Positions 9,656-18,084 of a stretch of 64,000 bases of DNA are shown one piece after another. Position numbers and translations under genes: made by a program. The notes under the pieces were generated by a model. That model was given only the letters and a program-made list of their open reading frames with translations. It ran no database searches and had not been told where the DNA came from. Numbering within the stretch: the first letter of the stretch is position 1; each line of letters begins with the position of its first letter. The stretch covers positions 1 through 64,000 of the forward strand of contig NZ_JANUXY010000002.1 in assembly GCF_024814435.1 (NCBI RefSeq), written 5' to 3'. The stretch comes from Staphylococcus americanisciuri (GTDB taxonomy: Bacteria > Bacillota > Bacilli > Staphylococcales > Staphylococcaceae).

Positions 9656-11359
9656 GAGATGATATGACGTTACGGCACCATCGTCTGGATCATTTTTACC
9701 GTGAACATAATAGTCCACATGTTCTGGTTCTAATGGTTTCACGCCTTTGATGATGTCTGCTGCTTTCTCAGCTAACATCAACACTGGTGAATGAATGTTA
9801 CCGTTCGTTGTTGTTGGCATAACAGATGCGTCCACAACACGTAAGTTTTCCATACCATGTACTTTCATCGTTAATGGGTCGACAACTGCCATTGGGTCGG
9901 ATGCAGGGCCCATTTTTGCACTACAAGATGGGTGTAAGGCTGTTTCTGCATCGCGACGTACCCAATCCAAAATCTCTTCATCTGTTTGAACACTTGGCCC
10001 TGGAGAGATTTCGCCACCGTTGAAGCGATCCATCGCTGGTTGTTTCAAGATATTACGTGCTACGCGAATTGCTTCAACCCATTCACGTTTGTCTTCTTCT
10101 GTTGAAAGGTAATTAAAGACAAATTTCGGTTTGACGTATGGGTTCGTTGACGTGATTTTTAAACTGCCACGTGAGTTCGAGTACATCGGTCCTACGTGTA
10201 CTTGATAGCCGTGGGCTGTTTCTGCTTTTTGTCCATCGTAACGCACCGCAAGTGGCAAGAAGTGGAACATCAAGTTTGGATATGCCACATCATCGTTTGA
10301 GCGCACGAAGCCACCACCTTCAAAGTGGTTACTTGCAGCAGCACCTGTACGACGTGTTAACCATTCTAAACCAATCAATGGCATTTTCAACTTGTTCAAG
10401 CTTGGCTGCATTGATACGGGCTCTTTACATGTATGTTGAATGTACACTTCCAAGTGATCTTCAAAGTTTTCCCCGACACCTGGTAAGTGTAAACGTGGTT
10501 CAATGCCGAGTGTTTTCAAGTATTCTGTGTCGCCGATACCTGAAAGTTGTAAGAGTTGTGGCGTGTTAAATGCGCCACCTGATAAAATCACTTCTCGTGC
10601 TAAAACTTTGTGTAAGCGACCGTTGCGTTTGTATGTTACACCTGTCACCGTATTGCCGTCAAAATGCAATTTCTCAACAAATGCACGTGTTTTGACTGTT
10701 AAATTTTTACGTTTCATAGCTGGACGTAAATATGCACGTGAGGCAGATACACGACGTCCGTTATGAATTTGGCTATCAAATGGACCAAATCCTTCTTGAC
10801 GATAGCCATTCACGTCTTGTGTCTTTTTATACCCCGCTTCAACTGCCGCATCGAAAAATGAATGGAATAGCGGGTTATTCGCTGGTCCACGACGCAATTT
10901 AATAGGTCCATTTAAGCCACGAATTGGATCGTCTTTCGTTGCGCCAAATGTTGTTTCTAAGCGTTTGAAGTATGGTAGACAGTGGGCATAGTCCCAAGTC
11001 TCCATGCCTTCTGGTTGTCCCCATTTTTCATAATCTAAAGGGTTCCCACGCTGATAAATCATACCGTTAATAGAACTTGAACCACCGAGCACTTTCCCAC
11101 GGGTATGGAATACTTTACGTCCACCCATATGTGGCTCACCATCTGTCTCATATTTCCAGTCATAAAAACGATTGCCTGACGGATACATCAACGCTGCTGG
11201 CATTTGAATTAATAAATCCCACGGGTAGTCACTACGTCCAGCCTCTAATACTAATACTTTCTTATCTTTATCTTCACTCAAACGCGCGCCTAATACTGAC
11301 CCTGCGCTACCGCCACCAATAATAATATAGTCGTACATTTTATCGTATGCTTTACCCAT
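9653..11359 (-). CDS. betA: Choline dehydrogenase (568 aa)
   Basis: BetA is a membrane-associated GMC-family flavoprotein that oxidises choline to betaine aldehyde. It shows the FAD-binding motif [17 protein letters not shown] near residue 11, the GMC signature [16 protein letters not shown] near 91, and the conserved [10 protein letters not shown] histidine region near 470. ATG 11359 follows GAGGAGG. It is downstream of betB on the same strand with a 54-nt gap, making a betBA operon for osmoprotectant synthesis. Confidence 0.96.
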   Translation of the reverse strand: MGKAYDKMYDYIIIGGGSAGSVLGARLSEDKDKKVLVLEAGRSDYPWDLLIQMPAALMYPSGNRFYDWKYETDGEPHMGGRKVFHTRGKVLGGSSSINGMIYQRGNPLDYEKWGQPEGMETWDYAHCLPYFKRLETTFGATKDDPIRGLNGPIKLRRGPANNPLFHSFFDAAVEAGYKKTQDVNGYRQEGFGPFDSQIHNGRRVSASRAYLRPAMKRKNLTVKTRAFVEKLHFDGNTVTGVTYKRNGRLHKVLAREVILSGGAFNTPQLLQLSGIGDTEYLKTLGIEPRLHLPGVGENFEDHLEVYIQHTCKEPVSMQPSLNKLKMPLIGLEWLTRRTGAAASNHFEGGGFVRSNDDVAYPNLMFHFLPLAVRYDGQKAETAHGYQVHVGPMYSNSRGSLKITSTNPYVKPKFVFNYLSTEEDKREWVEAIRVARNILKQPAMDRFNGGEISPGPSVQTDEEILDWVRRDAETALHPSCSAKMGPASDPMAVVDPLTMKVHGMENLRVVDASVMPTTTNGNIHSPVLMLAEKAADIIKGVKPLEPEHVDYYVHGKNDPDDGAVTSYHL

Positions 11360-11413
11360 CGAACATCCTCCTCAAGTTAAACTTCAAGTGATTGTTTCTC
11401 AGTGTGCAAATAA

Positions 11414-12907
11414 CTACTGCTTACCAAACCAATGGACAGGTTCTGGATTCGTATTCGTTAAAATATGTTTCAATTCTTGATACTCTTCTAAACCAGCTGA
11501 ACCAAGCTCACGACCGATACCAGATTGTTTATAGCCGCCCCATGGTGCTTGTGCAAAATATGGATGGAAATCATTTACCCAAACCGTACCCATACGTAAT
11601 TTATGTGCCACGCGTTGGGCTTTACCGATATCTTGTGAGAACACACCGCCTGCAAGACCGTAAATAGAGTCGTTAGCTAGGTGAATCGCTTCTTCCTCTG
11701 TATCAAAGCCTTCGATTGTCACAACTGGACCGAAGACTTCCTCTTGTACAATACGCATTGATGTGTCGCAATTTGTGATAACAGTCGGTTCAAAGAAAAA
11801 GCCGTCTTGCAAGTCTTCACGTTCTGGGCGTTGACCACCAATCGCAATCGTTGCACCCTCTTCTTTCGCAACTTGCATATAGCTTTCGACTTTTTCACGA
11901 TGTGCTGCTGAAATCAGTGGTCCTAACTCTGTTGTCTCATCAAAACCGCTACCCATTTTGATGTTTTTAATACGTTCAATCAGTGCCGCTTCAAAGTCAT
12001 CTTTAATCGCATTATGAACGATTAAACGTGAGCCCGCAGAACATACTTGTCCCGCATGGAAAAACGCACCATTCAACGCTTGGTCCACGGCTAAATCAAA
12101 GTCTGCATCATCAAAAACAATATTCGGGTTCTTACCACCCAATTCCAATGCTACATTCGTTACATTGTCTGCCGCTTGTTTCATAATGCGTTTACCAGTT
12201 TGAATACCGCCTGTAAATGATACTAAGTCTACTTCTGGGTGTGTTGACATGATGTCACCAATATCAGACCCAGCACCTAGCACAAGGTTGATAACACCTT
12301 TAGGGAAACCAACTTCCTCCATCAGTTCAAAGACGCGAATAGTTGTTAATGGTGTGATCTCACTCGGCTTCATTACAAGTGAACAACCCGTTGCCAATGC
12401 AGGCGCAATCTTCCATGATGCTTGAAGCAGTGGATAGTTCCATGGTGTGATTTGTGTTACAACGCCGATTGGCTCTTTCACCACTTTACTTTCAGTGTTT
12501 GGAATAGGCGCGTCGATTAATTCGCCACCGTCTTTATCCGCCAAACCTGCAAAATACATAAAGACATTGTGAATATCATCCATGTCTGCGCGAGACTCTT
12601 CTAACGTTTTCCCTGTATCTAACGTCTCCAACTGTGCTAATTCTTCACGATTTTCTTTAATTTTATCAGCAATTTCACGTACTTTTTGCCCCTTATATTC
12701 TGCTGTTGTTTGTGCATACTCCCCTGCATCAAACGAGCGACGTGCTGCTAAAATGGCACGTTCCACATCTTCTGTTGTACCTTCTGCAACTGTTGTAATA
12801 ACTTCCTGATTGTATGGATTAATAATGTCACGTGTGCTGTGATTACTGCTTTCTACCCATTCACCATCGATAAATTGACGACGAGATAACTGCTTAATCA
12901 GTTCCAT
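11414..12907 (-). CDS. betB: Betaine aldehyde dehydrogenase (497 aa)
   Basis: BetB is an NAD(P)-dependent aldehyde dehydrogenase that completes glycine betaine synthesis. Catalytic motifs are ITPWNYPLLQ (cofactor region), the glutamate in NVALELGGKNP and the nucleophilic cysteine in HAGQVCSAGS. ATG 12907 is preferred because GAGGTG lies at correct spacing; an in-frame GTG lies nine bases further out. It is the first gene of betBA and is divergent from cudC. Confidence 0.95.
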   Translation of the reverse strand: MELIKQLSRRQFIDGEWVESSNHSTRDIINPYNQEVITTVAEGTTEDVERAILAARRSFDAGEYAQTTAEYKGQKVREIADKIKENREELAQLETLDTGKTLEESRADMDDIHNVFMYFAGLADKDGGELIDAPIPNTESKVVKEPIGVVTQITPWNYPLLQASWKIAPALATGCSLVMKPSEITPLTTIRVFELMEEVGFPKGVINLVLGAGSDIGDIMSTHPEVDLVSFTGGIQTGKRIMKQAADNVTNVALELGGKNPNIVFDDADFDLAVDQALNGAFFHAGQVCSAGSRLIVHNAIKDDFEAALIERIKNIKMGSGFDETTELGPLISAAHREKVESYMQVAKEEGATIAIGGQRPEREDLQDGFFFEPTVITNCDTSMRIVQEEVFGPVVTIEGFDTEEEAIHLANDSIYGLAGGVFSQDIGKAQRVAHKLRMGTVWVNDFHPYFAQAPWGGYKQSGIGRELGSAGLEEYQELKHILTNTNPEPVHWFGKQ

Positions 12908-12964
12908 CCTATACACCTCTGTTAAGTTTGTTAAGTTTTTATTTAACGAATTTTACAAAACAAC

Positions 12965-12992
12965 TTTATCATACCTGTCAAAAAAGTGTCAA
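12965..12992 (-). promoter_or_regulatory. Promoter region of betBA
   Basis: A consensus TTGACA (12987-12992 read on the minus strand) is followed by TATGATAAAG. Using GATAAA as the -10 gives a 16-nt spacer. A second TTGACA at 12976-12981 overlaps, so the exact -10 is uncertain. Confidence 0.5.
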
Positions 12993-13007
12993 CTTTCCCT
13001 AATAGAC

Positions 13008-13083
13008 CTTGTTCCTTGAAATAATATTTTGTTAAATTTTGCATCTTTTTTTCAGAAAAACTTGAGTTTCTGTTAGGAACAAG
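13008..13083. promoter_or_regulatory. Inverted 9-bp pair in the cudC-betB gap, candidate CudC operators
   Basis: CTTGTTCCT at 13008-13016 and AGGAACAAG at 13075-13083 are perfect inverted copies 67 nt apart centre to centre. One lies between the -35 and -10 of the cudC promoter and the other just upstream of the betB -35, so each gene sees AGGAACAAG in the same orientation. Binding by CudC is an inference from position. Confidence 0.45.
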
Positions 13084-13091
13084 CGTACAAT
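13062..13091 (+). promoter_or_regulatory. cudC promoter
   Basis: TTGAGT at 13062-13067 and TACAAT at 13086-13091 have an 18-nt spacer that contains an AGGAACAAG motif. Confidence 0.55.
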
Positions 13092-13130
13092 TTAGCCGAT
13101 AGGATAGATATAAAGGGAGGGAACCATTAA

Positions 13131-13682
13131 GTGACACGTGATACAAATTATGAAACACAACTAGAAACAGCGAAAGACATTGTTATTAACTCAATTGCCG
13201 AAACAATGGATTTATACGGTATTAATCGCAGTGTTGGCAACTTATATGGCACAATGTTATTCAAAGAGAGTATGACACTCGATGAAATGCGTAATGAACT
13301 TCAAATGAGCAAACCGAGTATGAGTGCAGGAGTTAAAAAATTACAGGAGTTTGATGTCGTTAAACAACGATTTACACGTGGTAGTCGCAAACAACATTTT
13401 GAAGCTGAAAAAGACTTCTTCACATTTTTCAGCAATTTCTTCACTCAAAAATGGTATCGTGAAATCAAAACTAATATGGCTGCCTTACGAGAAGCAGAAG
13501 CTATGATCAATCAAATTCTAGCTGCGGAAGATATCGATGAAACATTGCGACAAGAAGCGCAAGAGGTAAAGGAACACATGATTCACTCACGCCTATACTA
13601 CCAATGGCTCAATTCTATTAGTGATGCGATAAAATCTGGGGCTATTTTTAACTACTTCCCAATTCCTGATGAAGAGGCTTAA
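13131..13682 (+). CDS. cudC: GbsR/CudC-type choline-responsive transcriptional regulator (183 aa), GTG start
   Basis: CudC is a MarR-like winged-helix repressor that controls choline uptake and betaine synthesis genes. The GTG at 13131 follows AAAGGGAGGG. The helix-turn-helix (about residues 45-75) contains MTLDEMRNELQMSKPSMSAG and the GSRKQHFEAEKDF wing region typical of GbsR proteins. Its divergent position from betBA and proximity to cudT genes match the staphylococcal cud locus. Confidence 0.9.
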   Translation: MTRDTNYETQLETAKDIVINSIAETMDLYGINRSVGNLYGTMLFKESMTLDEMRNELQMSKPSMSAGVKKLQEFDVVKQRFTRGSRKQHFEAEKDFFTFFSNFFTQKWYREIKTNMAALREAEAMINQILAAEDIDETLRQEAQEVKEHMIHSRLYYQWLNSISDAIKSGAIFNYFPIPDEEA

Positions 13683-13729
13683 TCGAATAGGAAGTTATGT
13701 GAAAAAGAATATATGCACACAATTTTTAA

Positions 13730-14186
13730 ATGAAAACTATTCACTCTAGTAGACGTGCAACAGATGTTTCAAGAGATTTAGATATCCCCATCCAAACGTT
13801 AACAAAGTGGCTCAGTATATATCGTAAAGATGGTGAAAAAGCATTTGTCGGTAGTGGTCAACGTACGCAAAGAAACAATCTGAGGCTGACTTACAAAAAA
13901 GATTAAGAGCATTAGAAGAAAAATATAAAAGAGGGCTATACATATCTTTGTCAAAAACTAGCAGTAATCTACAAGTTTATAGATGAACACCGCATGCGTT
14001 TTGTGTTATAAAGATGTGTTAAATACTGGGTGTTTCAAAAAATGTTTTATAGCTGGAAAAAGCGTAAACCAAGTAAGCATGCCAGTAAACGTAATATGTT
14101 AAAAAAACATATTTATCAATTTGATATTCAGCGTCAAACAGACTTTACTACGTGAAAAAGGCATCCAAACAAATATGAGCCCATAG
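13730..14186 (+). pseudogene. Degenerate IS3-family transposase relic
   Basis: From ATG 13730 a frame reads VSRDLDIPIQTLTKWLSIYR and then GEKAFVGSGQR, the helix-turn-helix part of an IS3-family OrfA, and stops early. Further frames continue with LEEKYKRG, YKFIDEHRMRF and WKKRKPSKHA, matching the OrfB start of IS150-type elements. Several frameshifts and stops are visible, the N-terminus of OrfA and the DDE catalytic domain are missing, and no terminal inverted repeats were found. It is a dead remnant. Confidence 0.7.
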
Positions 14187-14213
14187 AATTTGAGAAGAAT
14201 ATGCATAAAATAA

Positions 14214-14263
14214 CCTATCTAGTTAAGTGCTTTTTGATTTTCAAAAGTACTTAACTAGATAGG
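14214..14263 (-). terminator. Long-stem terminator downstream of the DNA glycosylase gene
   Basis: CCTATCTAGTTAAGT at 14214-14228 pairs with ACTTAACTAGATAGG at 14249-14263, and the stem extends through CTTTT/AAAAG with one G-T wobble (about 21 bp, 8-nt loop). On the minus strand it is followed by TTATTTTATG, which fits termination of the gene ending at 14351. Confidence 0.65.
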
Positions 14264-14350
14264 CAAACAAGCGAAGTGCGGTAAAATCCTTTTTTCTTGT
14301 GTCCGTATTCTTGATATAACTCCATTCTATACCCAAAATAAACCATCTGC

Positions 14351-15469
14351 TTAATAATTTAATCTGGTAATTTTTTTAGCATATAATTTTTCAGCGTAAT
14401 ATTCTAAAAGACTAAATACTTGTCTTTCTATTTTTCTATTTCTATATGCTTGTAGGATATTTAATGATAAAACGATTAATTCTTTCTCTTCTCTATTGTA
14501 ATTTAAATCTATGGTGCCAATTAAATTATTTTCTATTAAAATTGGTAAAGCATAATAACCATTTTTCCTCTTTTTCTTAGGGATATAGGCCTCTAGTCTA
14601 TAGTCAAAAGAAAAAAGTTTTTTTAATCTTGTTCTATTATAAATCAAATTATCAAAAGGAGATAAAAACACATTTTTAGATACTATTTCATTGCTTTGGT
14701 TATTAAAATACTCAATATCTTTGTTCAGTATATAATGCTTTTCACCTTCATTAAACAAAGCACACACTTCATTTGACTTCTCTAATTCACTTAAAACACC
14801 TTGAACGTCGTTAATCTTCACTTTCCATTCAAATGCTATTTCCTTAGCTGTTAATACACCTAACCCTTCAAGAGAACGCAATACATAATATTTTAAAGAT
14901 TCTTTATAGCTGTACGGATTATCTATAGTTTCTTTTTTATATAGGTATCTTTGAAAATTCTTATCTCTTAAAATGCCTATCTGTCCTGTTCTAAATAAAA
15001 AACTTGTTAAATCTTGTATTTTGCCTGTTTTCCACCCTTTAGACTTATTGTACTTATAGATGTTAGTTAATTCTTTAAATGGCAATAACGTATTTTCTGA
15101 AATAGACTCTAATATCTTTTCCATTAAAACAAAATCTTCTGTGTTATAAGACCCTTTATATTTTTCATAGAACCTAGTCTGCGTCCATAAGTATTTATTA
15201 TCATCTTGAATATTATTTATAGTTAATGCCCTACTATAATTTTCACTTATTTTAAATTTTTCATAATATTTTAATAAATCTTCTTGTTCATAACTTTTAA
15301 TTCTATTAATAAAATACAAATCCTGAGCTCTAAGAAAAACGTTAATACTATCTAACTGAACTATACCTACACTATCAAGCGCATGATATATATCAGTAAA
15401 ATAATTATTTTCATTTAACCTTTGCTTGAATATACTAAAATTTTTAATTTGTTTATTTGATATTTGCAT
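14351..15469 (-). CDS. YcaQ/AlkX-like DNA glycosylase (winged-helix HTH_42 family), 372 aa
   Basis: Proteins of this family remove bulky or crosslinked alkylated purines from DNA; some members give self-resistance to DNA-alkylating natural products. The N-terminal VGIVQLDSINVFLRAQDL (about residues 36-53) carries a Q-x-D motif as in YcaQ/AlkX rather than the QxQ of AlkZ. The C-terminal half has FLSPFDNLIYNRTRLKKLF and KKRKNGYYALPIL, hallmark motifs of the family. ATG 15469 follows AGAGGTG. It is very AT-rich compared with the neighbouring bet and cud genes and lies between an IS relic and an intron fragment, so it was probably acquired. The start overlaps the end of an MFS remnant. Confidence 0.78.
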   Translation of the reverse strand: MQISNKQIKNFSIFKQRLNENNYFTDIYHALDSVGIVQLDSINVFLRAQDLYFINRIKSYEQEDLLKYYEKFKISENYSRALTINNIQDDNKYLWTQTRFYEKYKGSYNTEDFVLMEKILESISENTLLPFKELTNIYKYNKSKGWKTGKIQDLTSFLFRTGQIGILRDKNFQRYLYKKETIDNPYSYKESLKYYVLRSLEGLGVLTAKEIAFEWKVKINDVQGVLSELEKSNEVCALFNEGEKHYILNKDIEYFNNQSNEIVSKNVFLSPFDNLIYNRTRLKKLFSFDYRLEAYIPKKKRKNGYYALPILIENNLIGTIDLNYNREEKELIVLSLNILQAYRNRKIERQVFSLLEYYAEKLYAKKITRLNY

Positions 15470-15617
15470 AAACACCTCTGATTATAACAACTATTATTAA
15501 AATTGTTGATAAAATAGCGATAGTATACTGAACACCTAGTACATTAACTATAAAACCTGATAGAGCTAATCCTAAAGGGTAACCTGCTGTAATAAAAATA
15601 AACTTCTCTTTCGTAAA
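15453..15617 (-). pseudogene. C-terminal stub of an MFS transporter
   Basis: The frame reads AGYPLGLALSGFIVNVLGV followed by a hydrophobic helix and ends 15 nt inside the glycosylase gene. This resembles the last two membrane spans of an MFS protein. Everything upstream is missing. The overlapping stop and start suggest that transporter and glycosylase were once co-translated, a plausible export-plus-repair resistance pair. Confidence 0.5.
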
Positions 15618-15640
15618 AACACCTTCTTTTTACACTTTAA

Positions 15641-15669
15641 TTAATAAACTAAGCACCCTGAAAAGTCAA
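15641..15669 (-). promoter_or_regulatory. Promoter upstream of the MFS stub and glycosylase
   Basis: On the minus strand TTGACT (15664-15669) and TATTAA (15641-15646) are separated by 17 nt. It reads toward the MFS remnant and the glycosylase and would keep the glycosylase expressed. Confidence 0.5.
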
Positions 15670-15859
15670 CTGAATTTACAAAAATGGTAATTTTTCATAT
15701 AGATGCCTTTAGTAATCGTGCAATTTGTAAGAGCTTCTTCTTACTATTCGTCTTTAGCTTTATCAAAACATTTGAAAAGTACACAATCATGACAATATAA
15801 ACAATGATTTAGATACTTAATATCAATAAGGTAATTAGAATCGAGTAGGAAAATAGCCA

Positions 15860-16117
15860 TTAATTGACTATTGATCCACACATATCAGCGCATCACTTCC
15901 TATATAGAACCCAGTTAATATCAGACTTTATCTTGTTAGGCAGATTCGCCCATTCTACATAGCCTTATATGATATTTCTGTTCGTCAGTACGAGTGCTTG
16001 CGTCCTACTTCCTTCAGATTCCACTTCACAATGGTACCCTTGTCTTTCTTTAATAGCCCCTACTACTAATCCTATAACGGACTTTCACCGTCAAGTTATT
16101 ACCCATGCCGGGCGCAC
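15860..16117 (-). mobile_element. 5' fragment of a group II intron ribozyme
   Basis: From 16117 the minus strand starts GTGCGCCCGGCATGGGT, a typical GTGCG group II intron 5' end. It continues with TTGACGGTGAAAGTCCGTTA and later CTGAAGGAAGTAGGACGCAA and GACGAACAGAAATATCATAT, which I recognise as domain I sequence of Firmicute group II introns. No reverse transcriptase or domain V follows, so it is truncated at about 15860. It begins three bases after the T-run of the cudT terminator, the position favoured by introns that insert behind intrinsic terminators (class C). Recognition is from memory. Confidence 0.65.
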
Positions 16118-16126
16118 CCAAAAAAT

Positions 16127-16156
16127 GAAGCCTGACATACTTAAATGCCAGACTTC
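16127..16156 (-). terminator. Terminator of the cudT copy nearest cudC
   Basis: GAAGCCTGACAT at 16127-16138 pairs with ATGCCAGACTTC at 16145-16156 (two mismatches), followed on the minus strand by ATTTTT and then directly by the intron end. Confidence 0.75.
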
Positions 16157-16165
16157 GTTTTCTAT

Positions 16166-17794
16166 TTATAAGTTATTATCTTCATCATCTTTTTCGCTCA
16201 CTTGTAGAATTCTCAATGAACGACGCTCAATTTTCTTAAAGCGTTCCGCACGTGTTTGTAGTGCAATACGGTCTCCTGATAATATCATCATAAAAGAAAT
16301 CATAATAATGATAAAAATGATGATTAACGGGACACCTGCCACAATGGATGCTGTTTGCAAGATTTCCAACGCTTTTTCGCCACCGACAAGCATGAGTGAG
16401 AATGGTAACAAGCACAATGCGAACGCCCAAAATAAGCGATTCATTTTGATAGGCTCACCTTTCACACGTATTTGCGTGGCAGCTGCAACAATATATGATG
16501 CAGAGTCGAACGTCGTTACTAAGAATAAAAAGGCGGATAGCACGAATAAGCCAATCATCACAGGCGCAAATGGCAATTGGTTGACGACTTCAATAATTGT
16601 CGCTTCCGTACCGTGTGAATTTAAGAAAGCTATCACGTCAAATTGACCCGTTAATTGAAGATAAGTTGCGTAATTTCCAAAAATACCAAAGAACAATACA
16701 CAACCGAATGTTCCATACACAATCGTACCTAGAATGACTTCTTTTAACGTACGCCCTCTCGAAATACGCGCAATAAATAGACCGATAAATGGCGCATAAA
16801 CAATCCACCACGCCCAGTAGAATATCGTCCATTGTTGTGGGAAGTTTGTTTCTTCACGACCACCGATACCTCCAAATGGTTCAAGCCATGTTGCCATTTG
16901 AAAGAAATTTTTAATCATATTCCCAAAGCTTGTAACAGTTGTTTCCATAATGAAAATCGTTGGACCAATAATAAAAATAAATGCGAGTAAAATTAATGAT
17001 AACCAAACGTTCAAGTCACTGAGCAACTGAATCCCTTTTTTCAAGCCACGATATGAACTGTACGCAAAAACAACAGTAATTGCAAGGAGTACGAAACTTT
17101 TAACAATCATGCTCGAGCCGTTGATACCTGTTAACTTCTCCAATCCGGCTGAAATCATTGGCACACCTAATGCAAGAGACGTCGCTGTCCCACCAATCAA
17201 ACCAAAAATAAAGAGAATATCGACTAATTTACCAATAAAGCCATCTGTTTGTCCTTTTAATATCGGACGGCAGGCTTGACTGATTTTAAACACGGGTTGT
17301 TTCTTTACAAAGACTAGATAACCAATAGGTAACGCTGGTAATACGTAAATTGACCACGCAATCGGTCCCCAATGGAACATACCATACATCGTCGCATAGT
17401 TGAGTGCAGCATCACTCATCGGTTTCGCACCTTGTGGCGGTCCTTGATAATAGTACGCCCACTCGATGACACCCCAGTATAAAATATCTGAACCGATACC
17501 CGCACAAAACAGCATAGATGCCCAAGCAAAGTCGCTAAACTCTGGACGATCGCTTGCACGTCCTAGGGTAACCGAACCATACTTACCAAACGCAATATAT
17601 AAGACGAAACAAAAGATGGTGAGACCTAATACGAGATAAGTCGCACCCAAGTTCGTTGTGACAAACTCATTCATCGCTACAACGACGGAACGACTTTGTT
17701 TTGGAAAGACCATCATTGGAATTACAGCGAGTAATAAAACAAACGCTGCACCACCAAAGACAATCCAATCCATTAATTTATTATCTTTATGCAC
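16166..17794 (-). CDS. cudT: BCCT-family choline transporter, copy 1 (542 aa)
   Basis: BCCT carriers import trimethylammonium compounds such as choline using ion gradients. There are about 12 hydrophobic spans, and the family signature is visible in WTIFYWAWWIVYAPFIGLF with ARISRGRTLKEVI following. MFHWGPIAWSIYVLPALPIG and RGLKKGIQLLSDLN also match. GTG 17794 is chosen because it follows AAGGGGGA and aligns with copy 2; an upstream in-frame ATG would start inside the ribosome binding region. It is near-identical to the next gene. Context with bet and cudC points to choline uptake. Confidence 0.88.
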   Translation of the reverse strand: MHKDNKLMDWIVFGGAAFVLLLAVIPMMVFPKQSRSVVVAMNEFVTTNLGATYLVLGLTIFCFVLYIAFGKYGSVTLGRASDRPEFSDFAWASMLFCAGIGSDILYWGVIEWAYYYQGPPQGAKPMSDAALNYATMYGMFHWGPIAWSIYVLPALPIGYLVFVKKQPVFKISQACRPILKGQTDGFIGKLVDILFIFGLIGGTATSLALGVPMISAGLEKLTGINGSSMIVKSFVLLAITVVFAYSSYRGLKKGIQLLSDLNVWLSLILLAFIFIIGPTIFIMETTVTSFGNMIKNFFQMATWLEPFGGIGGREETNFPQQWTIFYWAWWIVYAPFIGLFIARISRGRTLKEVILGTIVYGTFGCVLFFGIFGNYATYLQLTGQFDVIAFLNSHGTEATIIEVVNQLPFAPVMIGLFVLSAFLFLVTTFDSASYIVAAATQIRVKGEPIKMNRLFWAFALCLLPFSLMLVGGEKALEILQTASIVAGVPLIIIFIIIMISFMMILSGDRIALQTRAERFKKIERRSLRILQVSEKDDEDNNL

Positions 17795-18084
17795 AGTAAA
17801 TCCCCCTTCGTTAATCTGCAGCATGACATCATAAAACCTCTGCTTTAGACTAACGAAGTTGACATATTAATGCAAATTTCATTCAATCACATACAAGTGC
17901 ATTTATGAATATATATAACTAATGAACTTTGTAAACATTGTTAAAACAACGTTATAAAGTAGGTTAAAAACGTTAAATTTAAACTTAACATACCATTTCA
18001 TGTATTTTTATTCATAATTTATTAATATTTATTTATTTTCATTATGTTATGTCAAAGGTGACTTTCAGCGCTTAATGTCCAGTT

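Noticed and set aside
13683-16165. Intact insertion sequence or composite transposon carrying the glycosylase
   Set aside because: The IS3-like and intron parts are both truncated, and no matching terminal repeats or target duplications bracket the glycosylase gene.
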